From: Nocardia sp. NBC_01327
Lineage (GTDB): Bacteria > Actinomycetota > Actinomycetes > Mycobacteriales > Mycobacteriaceae
DNA: 64,000 nucleotides
Assembly (NCBI RefSeq): GCF_035958815.1
Contig: NZ_CP108383.1
Span: 2,728,001 to 2,792,000 of the forward strand
Direction: 5' to 3'
Position numbers and translations under genes: made by a program. The notes beneath the pieces are model-generated. The model made no database searches, had not been told where the DNA came from, and saw only the letters and a list, made by a program, of their open reading frames with translations. Every line of letters starts with the position of its first letter. The first letter of the stretch is position 1. Below are positions 1-8,263 of the stretch, piece by piece.

Positions 1-1593
1 GACGACTACACGCCGCTGGGCTGGCCGGTATCGCACCTGGTGATGGATCTCGGAGAGATGCTCTCGGACACCGAACGCGACTACTACCCGCAGCCGGGCC
101 CGCTGGACGGCTCCTTCATGAGCAAGCGCGGCACCACCGTCATCCTGCGAAACTTCTTCCGCAAGAGGGTGAATAGCGGTACCGAGCTGAGCCGGCAATT
201 GGCCTCGCGCTTCGGTATCGAGCGCTCGGATTGGCGGGTGCAGGTCCGCAATTGCATTGGGCAGGAGAGCTTCACGCTCAGTGACCTGCCGATCGATGTC
301 ATGGAGGACACCCGCATCGATCTGAGCCGGGTGCCGGTGCGCTTCGGGCACAAGTTCTTACCGGTCAGCGGTTGGATCGCGTACTCGAAACAGCCCTACC
401 GCGATGAGGCGATGGCGGGTGTGCGCATCTACGCACGCGGCAAGATCGTCGCCCAGACAAGGGATTTCGGCATTCCCGCCGGGTTCACCGGTGAGTTCAA
501 GCTGCGCTCCTATCTGGTCGGCGCCGTCCATGTGGACTGGCTCGACGATGAGGAGGACCTCGTCCGCTCCGATCGCCAGGACATTATGTGGAACTCCCCG
601 CGCGGTGAGGCGCTCGCGCAGTGGGGGCAGGCCCTGATCAAGGAGATCGGCCGGGTCGGTGAGAAATCCATTCGCCGCCGGGTGTGGGAGGAGTTCGTCG
701 AACGCTCCCGTATTCGCGAGACGCTGGAGGCGATCGCACCGGGGGACAGGCAGTTTCGCGATTCGGTGATCGAAGCCGCGCGAATCCTGGTGACGCACAA
801 GGATCGTGCCTCGCTCGATGATCCGGCGCATATCGAGAATATGGTGCGCCTGGCATTGTCTCTGGGCCCGCAGCGCAGTCTGCTGGAAACGCTCCGGGAG
901 ATCGCGGAGGACGCCGAACCGGAGATGGATGTTGTTGTGGCACTGTTCGAACGGGCTCGGGTCGCCGAGGTCTACTCGCTCGGCCAGATCGCGAGTGAAC
1001 GCGTCGCCGTGGTGGAGCGGCTGGGCGCCCTCATCGACGACCGCCGCTCCCTGGAACGCCCCTTCCAGGAACTGATCGAACGGGCGCCCTGGCTGCTCGC
1101 GCCGGAGTGGACCCCGCTGGGCATGAACGAATCGCTCAAACGCGTCCGCGCCAGTTTCGAACGCTGGTACGCACAGAAATTCGGGACCACACTGCTCACC
1201 TCCGCCATCGGCAGTGAGCGTCGCGAACCGGACTTCGTGCTGCTGCACGATTCGGGCGAACTGTGGATCGTGGAGATCAAGCGCATGGACTATCACCTCA
1301 CCGACGAGGAGTACAACCGTGCCGTCAACTACCTCTACGAACTGGATCGCTTCCTCGATGAGAACCCGCGCATCGGCGCTCAATTCCCGCGCCGCAGACT
1401 GACTTTCATCGTGGACCACATCGACCGGCTCGGCCCCGCCGCGCTCTCGTCGCTGATGAGCGACCAGCGAGTGGACCGCCGCACCTGGCGTGAACTCCTG
1501 GACGCCACGCTCCGCGCCCACCGCGACTTCCTCGACCGCGTCTACTCCATGCGCGGATCCGACGAGGAAAACGGCGCCGCCCGCGCCGGATAG
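1..1593 (+). CDS. GHKL/MORC-like ATPase with C-terminal PD-(D/E)XK nuclease, 5' partial
   Basis: The frame is open from base 1, so the N-terminal part lies outside the window; 530 codons are visible. A GTTVILRNF stretch followed by a GVRIYARGKIVAQ segment looks like the end of a GHKL ATP-binding domain and an S5-like transducer domain, as in bacterial MORC/MutL-like ATPases (BbrUII/HgiDII type). The middle is helical. Near the C-terminus EPDFVLL followed by WIVEIKR gives the D...ExK spacing of a PD-(D/E)XK nuclease, with EEYNRAVNYLYEL after it, resembling Shedu/DUF4263 cores. Known relatives of this architecture occur in restriction or phage-defence islands. The ATP-binding N and G1 motifs cannot be seen here, so the ATPase assignment is by similarity of the later part only. 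It is not operonic with the cold-shock gene, about 290 bases downstream. Confidence 0.6.
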   Translation, partial: DDYTPLGWPVSHLVMDLGEMLSDTERDYYPQPGPLDGSFMSKRGTTVILRNFFRKRVNSGTELSRQLASRFGIERSDWRVQVRNCIGQESFTLSDLPIDVMEDTRIDLSRVPVRFGHKFLPVSGWIAYSKQPYRDEAMAGVRIYARGKIVAQTRDFGIPAGFTGEFKLRSYLVGAVHVDWLDDEEDLVRSDRQDIMWNSPRGEALAQWGQALIKEIGRVGEKSIRRRVWEEFVERSRIRETLEAIAPGDRQFRDSVIEAARILVTHKDRASLDDPAHIENMVRLALSLGPQRSLLETLREIAEDAEPEMDVVVALFERARVAEVYSLGQIASERVAVVERLGALIDDRRSLERPFQELIERAPWLLAPEWTPLGMNESLKRVRASFERWYAQKFGTTLLTSAIGSERREPDFVLLHDSGELWIVEIKRMDYHLTDEEYNRAVNYLYELDRFLDENPRIGAQFPRRRLTFIVDHIDRLGPAALSSLMSDQRVDRRTWRELLDATLRAHRDFLDRVYSMRGSDEENGAARAG

Positions 1594-1703
1594 CCCTGTC
1601 CCGCATCGCACAGCCCCTGTCTCGCACCGCACGTCGCTTGTCTGCGCTTCACAGCGTGTGCAGGCGCTGTGTGATTCCGACGTAGGTTGTGCGGTCCAGT
1701 GAC

Positions 1704-1743
1704 GCGGACTGTGCGGTACCGGGCGCCGGCGCGGACTGTGCGG
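1704..1743. repeat. Two copies of a 13-base direct repeat
   Basis: GCGGACTGTGCGG occurs at 1704-1716 and again at 1731-1743, inside the 286-base gap between the partial ATPase gene and the cold-shock gene. The rest of the gap is rich in CTGTG and GCGC words. No convincing gene or terminator is visible in it. Confidence 0.5.
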
Positions 1744-1879
1744 CGCGGATGCGGGCTGTGTGATGTGCTGGTGCGCGGGTGGGTGCACGCGGCAATGGTT
1801 GCCGTGACACCATGGACCGCGGCGCGCGTGGGGACGTCGCCCAGGTTGTCCCGGCGGTCGACGAGGTTTGGGGATATTG

Positions 1880-2095
1880 GTGCACGGCACTGTGAAATGG
1901 TTCGACAGCGAGAAGGGCTTCGGCTTCATCAGCCCCGACGACGGTGGTCCCGATGTGTTCGTGGAGTACACCGCCGTCGAAGGCGCCGGCTTCCGGTCGC
2001 TCCTCGAGGGTCAGCGGGTCGAGTTCGAGGTGCGCCGGACCAAGCCGGGGCCCGAGGCCGTGATCGTGCGGGTCATCGCAGCAGCTGGCTTCTGA
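1880..2095 (+). CDS. Cold-shock domain protein (CspA family)
   Basis: A 71-residue single cold-shock domain, an RNA/ssDNA-binding OB fold. The start reads [17 protein letters not shown] with the RNP1-type KGFGFIS, and DVFVEY serves as RNP2. I chose the GTG at 1880 because GTVKWF then sits at the usual distance from the N-terminus and GAGG/GGGG lies 6-17 bases upstream; a TTG at 1868 would add four residues but leave no room for a ribosome site. The C-terminal half ([15 protein letters not shown]) is less canonical than in major cold-shock proteins. Its last 23 bases overlap the end of the convergent nucleotidyltransferase gene. The likely role is RNA chaperoning, by family; the regulation is not visible. 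Confidence 0.85.
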   Translation: MHGTVKWFDSEKGFGFISPDDGGPDVFVEYTAVEGAGFRSLLEGQRVEFEVRRTKPGPEAVIVRVIAAAGF

Positions 2096-2933
2096 AGAAG
2101 TCGGCGGCCAGCGCCTGGGCGCGCTCGCGGTATGCCGGCTCGTTCCCGGTGAACTCCGCGGCGGCCCGCTCGAACTCGGCGGCGATGAACTCGGCGATCG
2201 GCGCGGGCACGCCTCCGCTACCCATTTCCCGGGTGCGCGATTTCAACTCCGTCAGTTCGGCCACCGATTCGACGAATTCGGTTGGCAATTCGCATTCGTC
2301 GAGCAGGGTTGGCAAATGCATGGGCGCCACTGCTTTATCGGAGTGTTCGTGCAGCCAGCGCAATGCCATGGCCGGGCGCAGCGAATAGAACACCTTCTTC
2401 AGCGACCGGCTCTCGTCGAATAGTCGCCACTGGCGGCCGCCCAGGTGCAGATAGTGCCGCGCGACCCGATCGCGATCGGCGACAGCGCCTGCGAGATCAC
2501 GCAATTCCGCGAGGAATTGCGGATCTCCGCTGTACACGATCGGTGACATGACCCATTCGATCAGCACCGCGTTCCCGCGCACCAGCAGGCGCAGCGCCTT
2601 CACCAGATCCCAGCCGTTGACGTCGAGCAGGCCGATCAGCGGGGTCTCGATGACATCGCGGCCCGGCCAGGGCGTCAGATAGTCGTCCAGGTGGCCGACG
2701 TAGACGAACCGGCAGTCGTAGTCGGAGTCGGGAGACGGGAAACCCCAGGCCCGGCTGCCACTTTCGATGGCGAGCCGCACGGTGACGCGGTGTTCGCGCT
2801 CGATCCGGGCCAGTTCGCCGTCGATCGTCGCGACCACTGCCGGGTCCATGGAGGAGGGGATCGAGCGCAAGGTCATGGACGGTGACGGTAGCGGTGGAAG
2901 CGCCGCTGGTCCACGGGATTTCGGAGCCGTCAT
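2073..2933 (-). CDS. Nucleotidyltransferase-domain protein (COG3541/YcgL-like)
   Basis: 286 residues. [15 protein letters not shown] at residues 59-73 is the polymerase-beta-type nucleotidyltransferase signature, with the metal-binding aspartates in the DSDYD block followed by CRFVYV. The length and helical C-terminal half match predicted nucleotidyltransferases of the YcgL/COG3541 group, whose substrate is not settled; some relatives sit with RNA-repair genes. The start is uncertain: residues 1-28 are proline-rich, and internal ATGs at residues 20 and 29 would remove this leader; none has a good ribosome site, although AGGGGG lies immediately before the first ATG. A small hairpin (CCCCT/AGGGG) covers 2936-2951 just upstream. 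Confidence 0.75.
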   Translation of the reverse strand: MTAPKSRGPAALPPLPSPSMTLRSIPSSMDPAVVATIDGELARIEREHRVTVRLAIESGSRAWGFPSPDSDYDCRFVYVGHLDDYLTPWPGRDVIETPLIGLLDVNGWDLVKALRLLVRGNAVLIEWVMSPIVYSGDPQFLAELRDLAGAVADRDRVARHYLHLGGRQWRLFDESRSLKKVFYSLRPAMALRWLHEHSDKAVAPMHLPTLLDECELPTEFVESVAELTELKSRTREMGSGGVPAPIAEFIAAEFERAAAEFTGNEPAYRERAQALAADFFRSQLLR

Positions 2934-3118
2934 GCCCCCTGAAATAGGGGCGTGATTTGCCCGTTATAGGCGGGAATTCGCGGCGGATGTGATCTGGACC
3001 ACCGACCAGTTGATCAGTGACCCCCATCACATACTGCTTATCCCCCGTAACGGGCGTGAAATGGCCGCCGATATGGTCAGCGTTCGAAGTTAATTTGAGA
3101 TTCACGAGAGGTTATTCC

Positions 3119-3235
3119 ATGATCCCCGTTATCATCGACACCGGTTCCGCTGCTCTCGACGGCCTGCTCAGCACCGGCTCCGCCGCGCTGCACGGCATCC
3201 TGAACACGCTGTTCACCGGCTCTTTCGGCGCGTAA
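3119..3235 (+). CDS. 38-residue hydrophobic repeat peptide
   Basis: A short gene with good expression signals: CGAGAGG ends 7 bases before the ATG at 3119, and a 13-base-pair terminator begins 20 bases after the TAA. The peptide is made of a repeated TGSAAL-x-G-[LI]-L unit: TGSAALDGLL, then TGSAALHGIL, then a partial TGSFGA, after a hydrophobic MIPVIID start. It has no cysteine and almost no charge. It could be an amphipathic or membrane-active micro-peptide, or a leader product. I recognise no family. It stands alone between the divergent nucleotidyltransferase gene and the globin operon. Confidence 0.6.
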   Translation: MIPVIIDTGSAALDGLLSTGSAALHGILNTLFTGSFGA

Positions 3236-3254
3236 TTCCGCCGTCTCACAGCTA

Positions 3255-3295
3255 AAAGGCCGACCTCGGGTTTCGCAGCCCTGAGGTCGGCCTTT
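3255..3295 (+). terminator. Rho-independent terminator of the micro-peptide gene
   Basis: A perfect 13-base-pair stem, AAAGGCCGACCTC at 3255-3267 with GAGGTCGGCCTTT at 3283-3295, and a 15-base loop. Its stem ends in TTT, and it lies 20 bases after the micro-peptide stop. Confidence 0.85.
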
Positions 3296-3473
3296 GTCTG
3301 TATTCGAAGACAATTCCACACCGAAGTATGCCCGGTCCTGTCGATCTGTGGCCCCCGTCGCACCGCGCCTCGATTGCGGATGAATTGCTGGTAGGAGCCG
3401 TTTTCGCTCGTTTCGACAGCGCTCACACCATGCCCTAGGTTGACCGATGTTCGGACGGTCGTCCAGGGCAAGT

Positions 3474-3496
3474 GATAGCTGCTGACAGCAGCTATC
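3474..3496. promoter_or_regulatory. Perfect 10+3+10 dyad upstream of the globin operon
   Basis: GATAGCTGCT at 3474-3483 and AGCAGCTATC at 3487-3496 flank a three-base GAC centre. The dyad lies 80 bases before the preferred globin ATG at 3576, with a TTGACC at 3440 that could be a -35 element. It could be an operator for a dimeric regulator or a 5'-leader hairpin. Otherwise the 3296-3575 gap holds no gene that I can support; an in-frame GTG at 3501 exists but would add a 25-residue leader unlike globins. Confidence 0.45.
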
Positions 3497-3575
3497 GGCC
3501 GTGCCCCGGGAAGTGTGGAGTGTTGATGATTCAGGATCTGTCGCCGTGCGACGGGCCTCGACTAAAGCGGCATCG

Positions 3576-4772
3576 ATGAATGTCGATGCGCTGAAGGCCA
3601 GTTGGCGCCTCGTCGAACGTGCCGGTGACGAAGCCATCCAATACTTCTATGCGCACCTGTTTCTCGCGCATCCGGAGGTCCGGGACATGTTCCCGATCCG
3701 GATGACCACCCAGCGCAGCAAGTTCTTCGCGGCCCTCGGGCGCATTGTCAGCAATGTCGAAACCCTTGCCGCCGATCCGGAGTTCGTCGCCCAGCTGGGT
3801 CGCGACCACCGCCGCTTCGGTGCGATTGCCGCCCACTATCCGGCGGCCGGGGGATCGCTGCTGGCCACCCTGGCCCACTTCCACGGTCCCCGCTGGACCG
3901 AGGAACTCGCGCAGACCTGGACCGCCGCCTATCAGGCGGTCGCCGGAATCATGATCGCCGCGGCCGAGCATGCCGAACAGGTCGACGGTCAGCCCGCGTG
4001 GTGGGAGGCGGATATCGTCGCCACCGAGAAGCGCAGCATCGACGTCACCGTGCACACCGTGCGGCCGCTGCAGCCCTACACCTACGCGGCGGGTCAGTCG
4101 CTCGCCATCGAGATTCCGCAGCGCCCGCGGCTGTGGCGCTACTTCTCACCGGCCAACGCACCGCGAGCGGACGGCACCTTCGATATCCACGTGCAGGTCG
4201 TCGACGGCGGTGAGGTGAGTGCGACGTTCGCGCGATCCGTGCGGCCGGGTGACCGGATCCGGCTGGGTTCGCCGGTCGGCACCGCCTTCGTCATCCCGCC
4301 GCAGGCGGTCGACAATCTGCTGCTCATCGCGGGCGGATCCGGTCTCGCCCCGCTGCGGGCGGTGCTCGATCGTGTCGGTGCGGAAGTCGGGCACGGTGGT
4401 TACGCACCGCGTGTGCACCTGTTCCACGGTGTTCGCACCTCCTGGAACCTCTACGACCACGAGGCGCTGACCGCTCGCACCGAGCACCCGTGGTTCACCT
4501 ACACCCCGGTGGTCTCCGAAGACCCCGGATTCCACGGCGTACAGGGCACGGTCGGCGCGGTGGCCGCGCGCGGTCGCGACCTGACCGGCGCCACCGCACT
4601 CGTCTGCGGTTCGCCGACCATGGTCGCCGCCACCGTTTCCGCGCTCACCGGCGCCGGAATGCCGCGGCACGCCATCAGATTCGAGACGTTCGGCCAGGCG
4701 CCGGCGTCCGACCACGCCGCCGGTTCGGCCGACGCGCAGCCCAGCTTCGACAAGGTTGGCCAATGGATGTGA
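3576..4772 (+). CDS. Flavohemoglobin-like protein (globin + FAD/NAD reductase domains)
   Basis: 398 residues from the ATG at 3576, chosen because MNVDALKASW matches the start of the second globin of this operon. Residues 1-135 are a globin domain with FY (Tyr B10), TQR (Gln E7), RDH (His F8 haem ligand) and HYP, the pocket pattern of NO-dioxygenase flavohemoglobins. Residues 150-250 form a ferredoxin-reductase-like FAD domain with RYFSPAN in place of the usual RxYS. Residues 250-390 form an NAD domain with LLIAGGSGLAPL, LVCGSP and the FETFG end. The predicted reaction is NO plus O2 plus NAD(P)H to nitrate; this is inferred, and other haem or lactate-linked roles are known for actinobacterial relatives. 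The last ten bases overlap the start of the DivIVA-like gene. Confidence 0.85.
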   Translation: MNVDALKASWRLVERAGDEAIQYFYAHLFLAHPEVRDMFPIRMTTQRSKFFAALGRIVSNVETLAADPEFVAQLGRDHRRFGAIAAHYPAAGGSLLATLAHFHGPRWTEELAQTWTAAYQAVAGIMIAAAEHAEQVDGQPAWWEADIVATEKRSIDVTVHTVRPLQPYTYAAGQSLAIEIPQRPRLWRYFSPANAPRADGTFDIHVQVVDGGEVSATFARSVRPGDRIRLGSPVGTAFVIPPQAVDNLLLIAGGSGLAPLRAVLDRVGAEVGHGGYAPRVHLFHGVRTSWNLYDHEALTARTEHPWFTYTPVVSEDPGFHGVQGTVGAVAARGRDLTGATALVCGSPTMVAATVSALTGAGMPRHAIRFETFGQAPASDHAAGSADAQPSFDKVGQWM

Positions 4773-5512
4773 CACCCGAAGACATTCAATCCGCCCGGTT
4801 CAAGGGCGCACGGCTGGGACGCCGGGGATACGACGCGGACGATGTGGACCTGTTCCTCACCCATGTGCGCGCGACCGTGCTGCGGCTGGCTCGTGAGAAC
4901 GGTCTGCTGACGCTCACCAGCAATTCCGAAGAACTGCTGCGACTGCAGCGGGAGAATCGGCAGCTGTCCGCGAAATGCGATGTGCTGCAAGGTCAGATGC
5001 AGACCATGTCCTCGGCGGGAGAGAAGGCCGAACTGCAGCGGCAACTGTCCAATGCCAATTGGGAGATTTCGCGGCTGCAGGACGAGATGGCCAAGGACGC
5101 ACAGGGAATCAGCGCCCAGGCCGTCGATATCCTCAATCGCGCACAGCTCTCCGCGGATTCCATTATCGGCCAGGCCGAGGAGCATGCCCGCGATCTGATG
5201 CGGGTCGCGCGCGAGCAGCATCGCGAAATGCTGTACCAGGCAAGGGTATCCGGGTCCAATGGCGCCAATCGGTACACCGATCAGGCCGCCGAGGACCAGC
5301 GGTACGAACAGCTGCGCACCTATTCCGGACTGCTGCGCAGCCAATTGCAGGCCATGATCATGACGCTCTCGGTCGAGGTCGACAAGCTCGCACTACTGCC
5401 CATGCCCGGCGCTGCCGACGGCGCCGGGGAAATTGATCACGCAGGAAAGGGAAGTGGGGGATACCACGATGAATATCGAAGCGTTGCAGTCGAGTTGGAG
5501 CCAGGTCGGTGA
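4763..5512 (+). CDS. DivIVA-domain coiled-coil protein of the globin operon
   Basis: 249 residues. The N-terminus MDVTPEDIQSARFKG followed by LGRRGYDADDVDLFL is a DivIVA/Wag31 membrane-binding domain, including the Phe-rich tip loop and the GRRGYxxDxVDxFL signature. Residues about 60-215 are a long coiled coil (heptad-like LRLQRENRQLSAKCDVLQ), and the tail is Gly/Glu-rich. DivIVA proteins bind negatively curved membrane at poles and septa and recruit partners. The ATG overlaps the flavohemoglobin stop by 10 bases, and its 3' end overlaps the next globin gene by 44 bases, so translation of the three is probably coupled. It is distinct from the SepIVA homologue at 49 kb and too divergent to call wag31. 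Confidence 0.8.
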   Translation: MDVTPEDIQSARFKGARLGRRGYDADDVDLFLTHVRATVLRLARENGLLTLTSNSEELLRLQRENRQLSAKCDVLQGQMQTMSSAGEKAELQRQLSNANWEISRLQDEMAKDAQGISAQAVDILNRAQLSADSIIGQAEEHARDLMRVAREQHREMLYQARVSGSNGANRYTDQAAEDQRYEQLRTYSGLLRSQLQAMIMTLSVEVDKLALLPMPGAADGAGEIDHAGKGSGGYHDEYRSVAVELEPGR

Positions 5513-5873
5513 GGTAGGTCCGGAGGCGGTGGCGTATTTCTATGCGCACCTGTTCGAGAACCACCCCGAGGTGCGGGGCATGTTCGCCGAAGATATGAGC
5601 GAACAGCGCGATCGCTTCCTGGCCGGACTCGGCGCGATCGTGACCAATGTCGAAACCCTCGCCGCCGACCCGTCTTTCGTGCAGCGGCTGGGGCAGCGGC
5701 ATGCGCAGCTCGGTGTGGTGGCCGATCACTATCCGGTGGCCGGGGCCTCGCTGCTGGCCACTCTCGAGCATTTCCTCGGCGAGCAGTGGACTCCCGAGTT
5801 GGCGCAGACCTGGACCGCCGCCTACGGCGCTGTGGTCGAGATCATGCTGTCGGCGGAGGAAGCGGCGGCCTGA
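5469..5873 (+). CDS. Single-domain globin (flavohemoglobin-globin type)
   Basis: 134 residues starting MNIEALQSSW. It is a paralogue of the globin domain at 3576: both share NVETLAADP, GASLLATL-type and ELAQTWTAAY blocks. Tyr B10 (YFYAHLF), Gln E7 (SEQRDRF), His F8 (GQRHAQLG) and the HYP tyrosine are all kept, so it should bind haem and O2 or NO. There is no reductase domain; electrons would have to come from another protein, perhaps the flavohemoglobin-like product two genes upstream. The ATG lies inside the 3' end of the DivIVA-like gene, after a GGGAAGTGGGGG ribosome site. A strong terminator follows, ending the operon. Confidence 0.85.
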   Translation: MNIEALQSSWSQVGEVGPEAVAYFYAHLFENHPEVRGMFAEDMSEQRDRFLAGLGAIVTNVETLAADPSFVQRLGQRHAQLGVVADHYPVAGASLLATLEHFLGEQWTPELAQTWTAAYGAVVEIMLSAEEAAA

Positions 5874-5885
5874 TCACACCTGGTG

Positions 5886-5920
5886 AGCCGGTCTCGGAGT
5901 CGTTCCGAGACCGGCTTTCC
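5886..5920 (+). terminator. Terminator of the globin-DivIVA-globin operon
   Basis: A perfect 13-base-pair stem, AGCCGGTCTCGGA at 5886-5898 with TCCGAGACCGGCT at 5904-5916, and a five-base loop. TTCC follows, and the stem starts 12 bases after the globin stop. Confidence 0.85.
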
Positions 5921-5990
5921 GTGTGTAAACCTCGCCCACTAAGCTTGCGCCCGTAAATCCCGGATCCCTTTCCCGCAGGAGTACCCCACA

Positions 5991-7589
5991 GTGAGCCAAG
6001 CAGGCCGTCCTGTAGTTCTGATCGCCGACAAGCTCGCCCAGTCGACCGTCGACGCACTCGGTGACGGCGTCGAGGTTCGTTGGGTCGATGGCCCCAACCG
6101 CCCCGAGCTGCTCGCCGCTGTGCCCGAAGCCGATGCGCTACTGGTGCGTTCCGCGACCACCGTCGATGCCGAGGTGCTCGAGGCCGGCAAGAACCTGAAG
6201 ATCGTCGCCCGCGCGGGCGTCGGCCTCGACAATGTCGATGTGCCGGCCGCCACCGAGCGGGGCGTCATGGTCGTCAACGCCCCCACCTCGAATATTCACA
6301 CCGCCGCCGAGCACGCTGTCACGCTGCTGCTGGCCGCCGCGCGCCAGATTCCGGCCGCCGATGCCACGCTGCGCGAGCACACCTGGCAGCGCAGCAAGTT
6401 CAACGGTGTCGAGATCTTCGGCAAGACCGTCGGCGTCATCGGCCTGGGCCGCATCGGCCAGCTGTTCGCGCAGCGTCTCGCCGCCTTCGAGACCAAGATC
6501 GTCGCGTACGACCCCTACACCTCGCCGGCCCGCGCCGCCCAGCTCGGCATCGAACTGCTGACCCTGGACGAGGTGCTCGAGCGCGCCGACTTCATCTCCA
6601 TCCACCTGCCGAAGACGCCCGAGACCAAGGGCATGCTGAACGCGGAGACGCTCGCCAAGACCAAGAAGGGCGTCATCATCGTCAATGCCGCCCGCGGCGG
6701 TCTGATCGATGAGCAGGCGCTCGCCGACGCCATTATCTCCGGCCACGTGCGCGCCGCCGGTCTCGATGTGTTCGAGACCGAACCCTGCACCGACAGCCCG
6801 CTTTTCGAGCTGCCGCAGGTGGTGGTGACCCCGCACCTGGGCGCCTCCACCTCCGAGGCGCAGGATCGCGCCGGCACCGATGTCGCCAAGTCCGTGCAGC
6901 TGGCCCTCGCGGGTGAGTTCGTGCCCGGCGCCGTGAACGTCACCGGCGGTTCGGTGACCGAAGAGGTCGCCCCGTGGCTGGAGATCGTCCGCAAGCAGGG
7001 CGCCCTGCTGGGTGCGCTCGCCTCCGAGCTGCCGGTCAGCCTCGAGGTCCAGGTGCGCGGTGAGCTGACTGCCAATGATGTTGCGGTGCTGGAGCTTTCG
7101 GCCCTGCGCGGCGTCTTCTCCGCCCTCATCGAAGATTCGGTCACCTTCGTCAACGCCCCGTCGCTGGCCAAGGAGCGCGGCCTCGAGGCCACCGTCACCA
7201 CCGTGTCGGAGAGCCCCACCCACCGCAGCCTGGTCGATCTGCGCGCCGTGTTCGGCGACGGCAGCACCCTGAATGTGGCCGGCACCCTGACCGAGCCGCA
7301 CCAGGTCCAGAAGATCGTGAACATCAACGGCCGCAATTACGATATGCGCGCCGAGGGCCTGAACCTGGCCGTGCTGGCGTACGACGACAAGCCGGGTCAG
7401 CTCGGCCGTCTCGCCACCAAGCTCGGCGAGGCCGGCATCGACATCCTGGCCGCGCAGCTGACCCAGGACCTCGATCAGGACGGCGCGACCGTCGTCCTGC
7501 GCGTCAACAAGGAGGTCCCCGCAGACGTCCAGGCCGCGATCGCCGAGGCCGTCGGCGCCGCGAAGGTCGCCCAGGTCGACCTGAGCTAG
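5991..7589 (+). CDS. serA: D-3-phosphoglycerate dehydrogenase
   Basis: 532 residues, the long type-I form typical of mycobacteria and Nocardia. It oxidises 3-phosphoglycerate to 3-phosphohydroxypyruvate with NAD+, the first step of serine synthesis. Substrate-binding and nucleotide-binding domains cover residues 1-315, with GLGRIG for NAD and TPHLGAST carrying the catalytic histidine. An inserted allosteric-substrate-binding domain spans about 320-450, and a C-terminal ACT domain ([15 protein letters not shown] onward) is the serine-feedback site in the family. The GTG at 5991 follows GCAGGAG. leuB lies downstream with a small membrane-protein gene between, an order also seen in mycobacteria. 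Confidence 0.97.
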   Translation: MSQAGRPVVLIADKLAQSTVDALGDGVEVRWVDGPNRPELLAAVPEADALLVRSATTVDAEVLEAGKNLKIVARAGVGLDNVDVPAATERGVMVVNAPTSNIHTAAEHAVTLLLAAARQIPAADATLREHTWQRSKFNGVEIFGKTVGVIGLGRIGQLFAQRLAAFETKIVAYDPYTSPARAAQLGIELLTLDEVLERADFISIHLPKTPETKGMLNAETLAKTKKGVIIVNAARGGLIDEQALADAIISGHVRAAGLDVFETEPCTDSPLFELPQVVVTPHLGASTSEAQDRAGTDVAKSVQLALAGEFVPGAVNVTGGSVTEEVAPWLEIVRKQGALLGALASELPVSLEVQVRGELTANDVAVLELSALRGVFSALIEDSVTFVNAPSLAKERGLEATVTTVSESPTHRSLVDLRAVFGDGSTLNVAGTLTEPHQVQKIVNINGRNYDMRAEGLNLAVLAYDDKPGQLGRLATKLGEAGIDILAAQLTQDLDQDGATVVLRVNKEVPADVQAAIAEAVGAAKVAQVDLS

Positions 7590-7726
7590 CCCGCCTCCCC
7601 GGACCTTCAGCGCCCGGCTGAGCGCCGTGGCCGGTTGCGCAGGCGTGCCGGCGGTCGGGTGCCGAACCGATTTTGGGGGTGCCCGGGGAGTTACCCGGGC
7701 CTCGCGAAATCAGTTGTCGCCGTTGC

Positions 7727-7766
7727 CACTGCGTCCCCTCCCATGGCCATGGGAGGGGACGCAGTG
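7727..7766. repeat. Perfect 40-base palindrome
   Basis: CACTGCGTCCCCTCCCATGG at 7727-7746 is followed directly by its exact reverse complement to 7766, with no spacer. It lies 137 bases after serA and 63 bases before the small membrane-protein gene. A smaller hairpin, GCCCGGG/CCCGGGC, sits at 7681-7700. No T-run follows either strand, so an ordinary intrinsic terminator is only one possibility. Confidence 0.7.
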
Positions 7767-7828
7767 CTGTGTGCCGCCGATTTCGCCGTGTCGGCGCGAA
7801 GAGCGGGGTTTCCTCGGATCATTGATGA

Positions 7829-8146
7829 ATGCGAGGGAAGACACCGCCTACGGACCCGCTCTCACCGCGTGAGCGCCGCAGGATGCTGATCGGTACCGCG
7901 GTCGTGACTGTGGTTCTTGCGGTGGGGGTGCTGATGTGGGCGCTGCTGGATCGTTCGCCCGATTACAGCCGCTCCGAAAATGGTTGTGTCACAGTGCAAT
8001 CCGCCGGTCCGATGGGTGGTCAGCAGCAGCGGGCGTGCGGTGATCAGGCGCGGGCCTGGTGCCGGTCCGAGTACGCGAAGCAGGATGCGGCCGCGGTGCG
8101 GGTGCAGGAGCAGTGCAGGCTCGCCGGAATCCTGCCGTCCCAGTAG
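7829..8146 (+). CDS. Small single-pass membrane protein of unknown function
   Basis: 105 residues. A short basic N-terminus (PRERRRM) precedes one membrane helix at about residues 20-41, then a 64-residue tail with four cysteines (GCVTV, RACGD, AWCRS, EQCRLAG), which may form disulfides if the tail is outside. Orientation with the positive residues inside would place the tail outside the membrane. I recognise no family. The ATG at 7829 has no strong ribosome site and overlaps the sequence ATGAATGCGAGG. It lies between serA and leuB, with a hairpin-rich gap on its 5' side. Confidence 0.6.
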   Translation: MRGKTPPTDPLSPRERRRMLIGTAVVTVVLAVGVLMWALLDRSPDYSRSENGCVTVQSAGPMGGQQQRACGDQARAWCRSEYAKQDAAAVRVQEQCRLAGILPSQ

Positions 8147-8263
8147 CTGAGAGCGGTTCGCCCTGGTGACAGGGGTTGTGGGACTACCCGCTATCGTGGC
8201 TGGCGGGCTCCTAGTGAGCCGCGGAAAGTGTCACGGGCGCATATTCGAACGGAGCAATGTTTC

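Noticed and set aside
3501..3575. Extended N-terminus for the flavohemoglobin-like protein
   Set aside because: The additional 25 residues are unlike globins, and the paralogue at 5469 begins exactly at the equivalent of the internal ATG.
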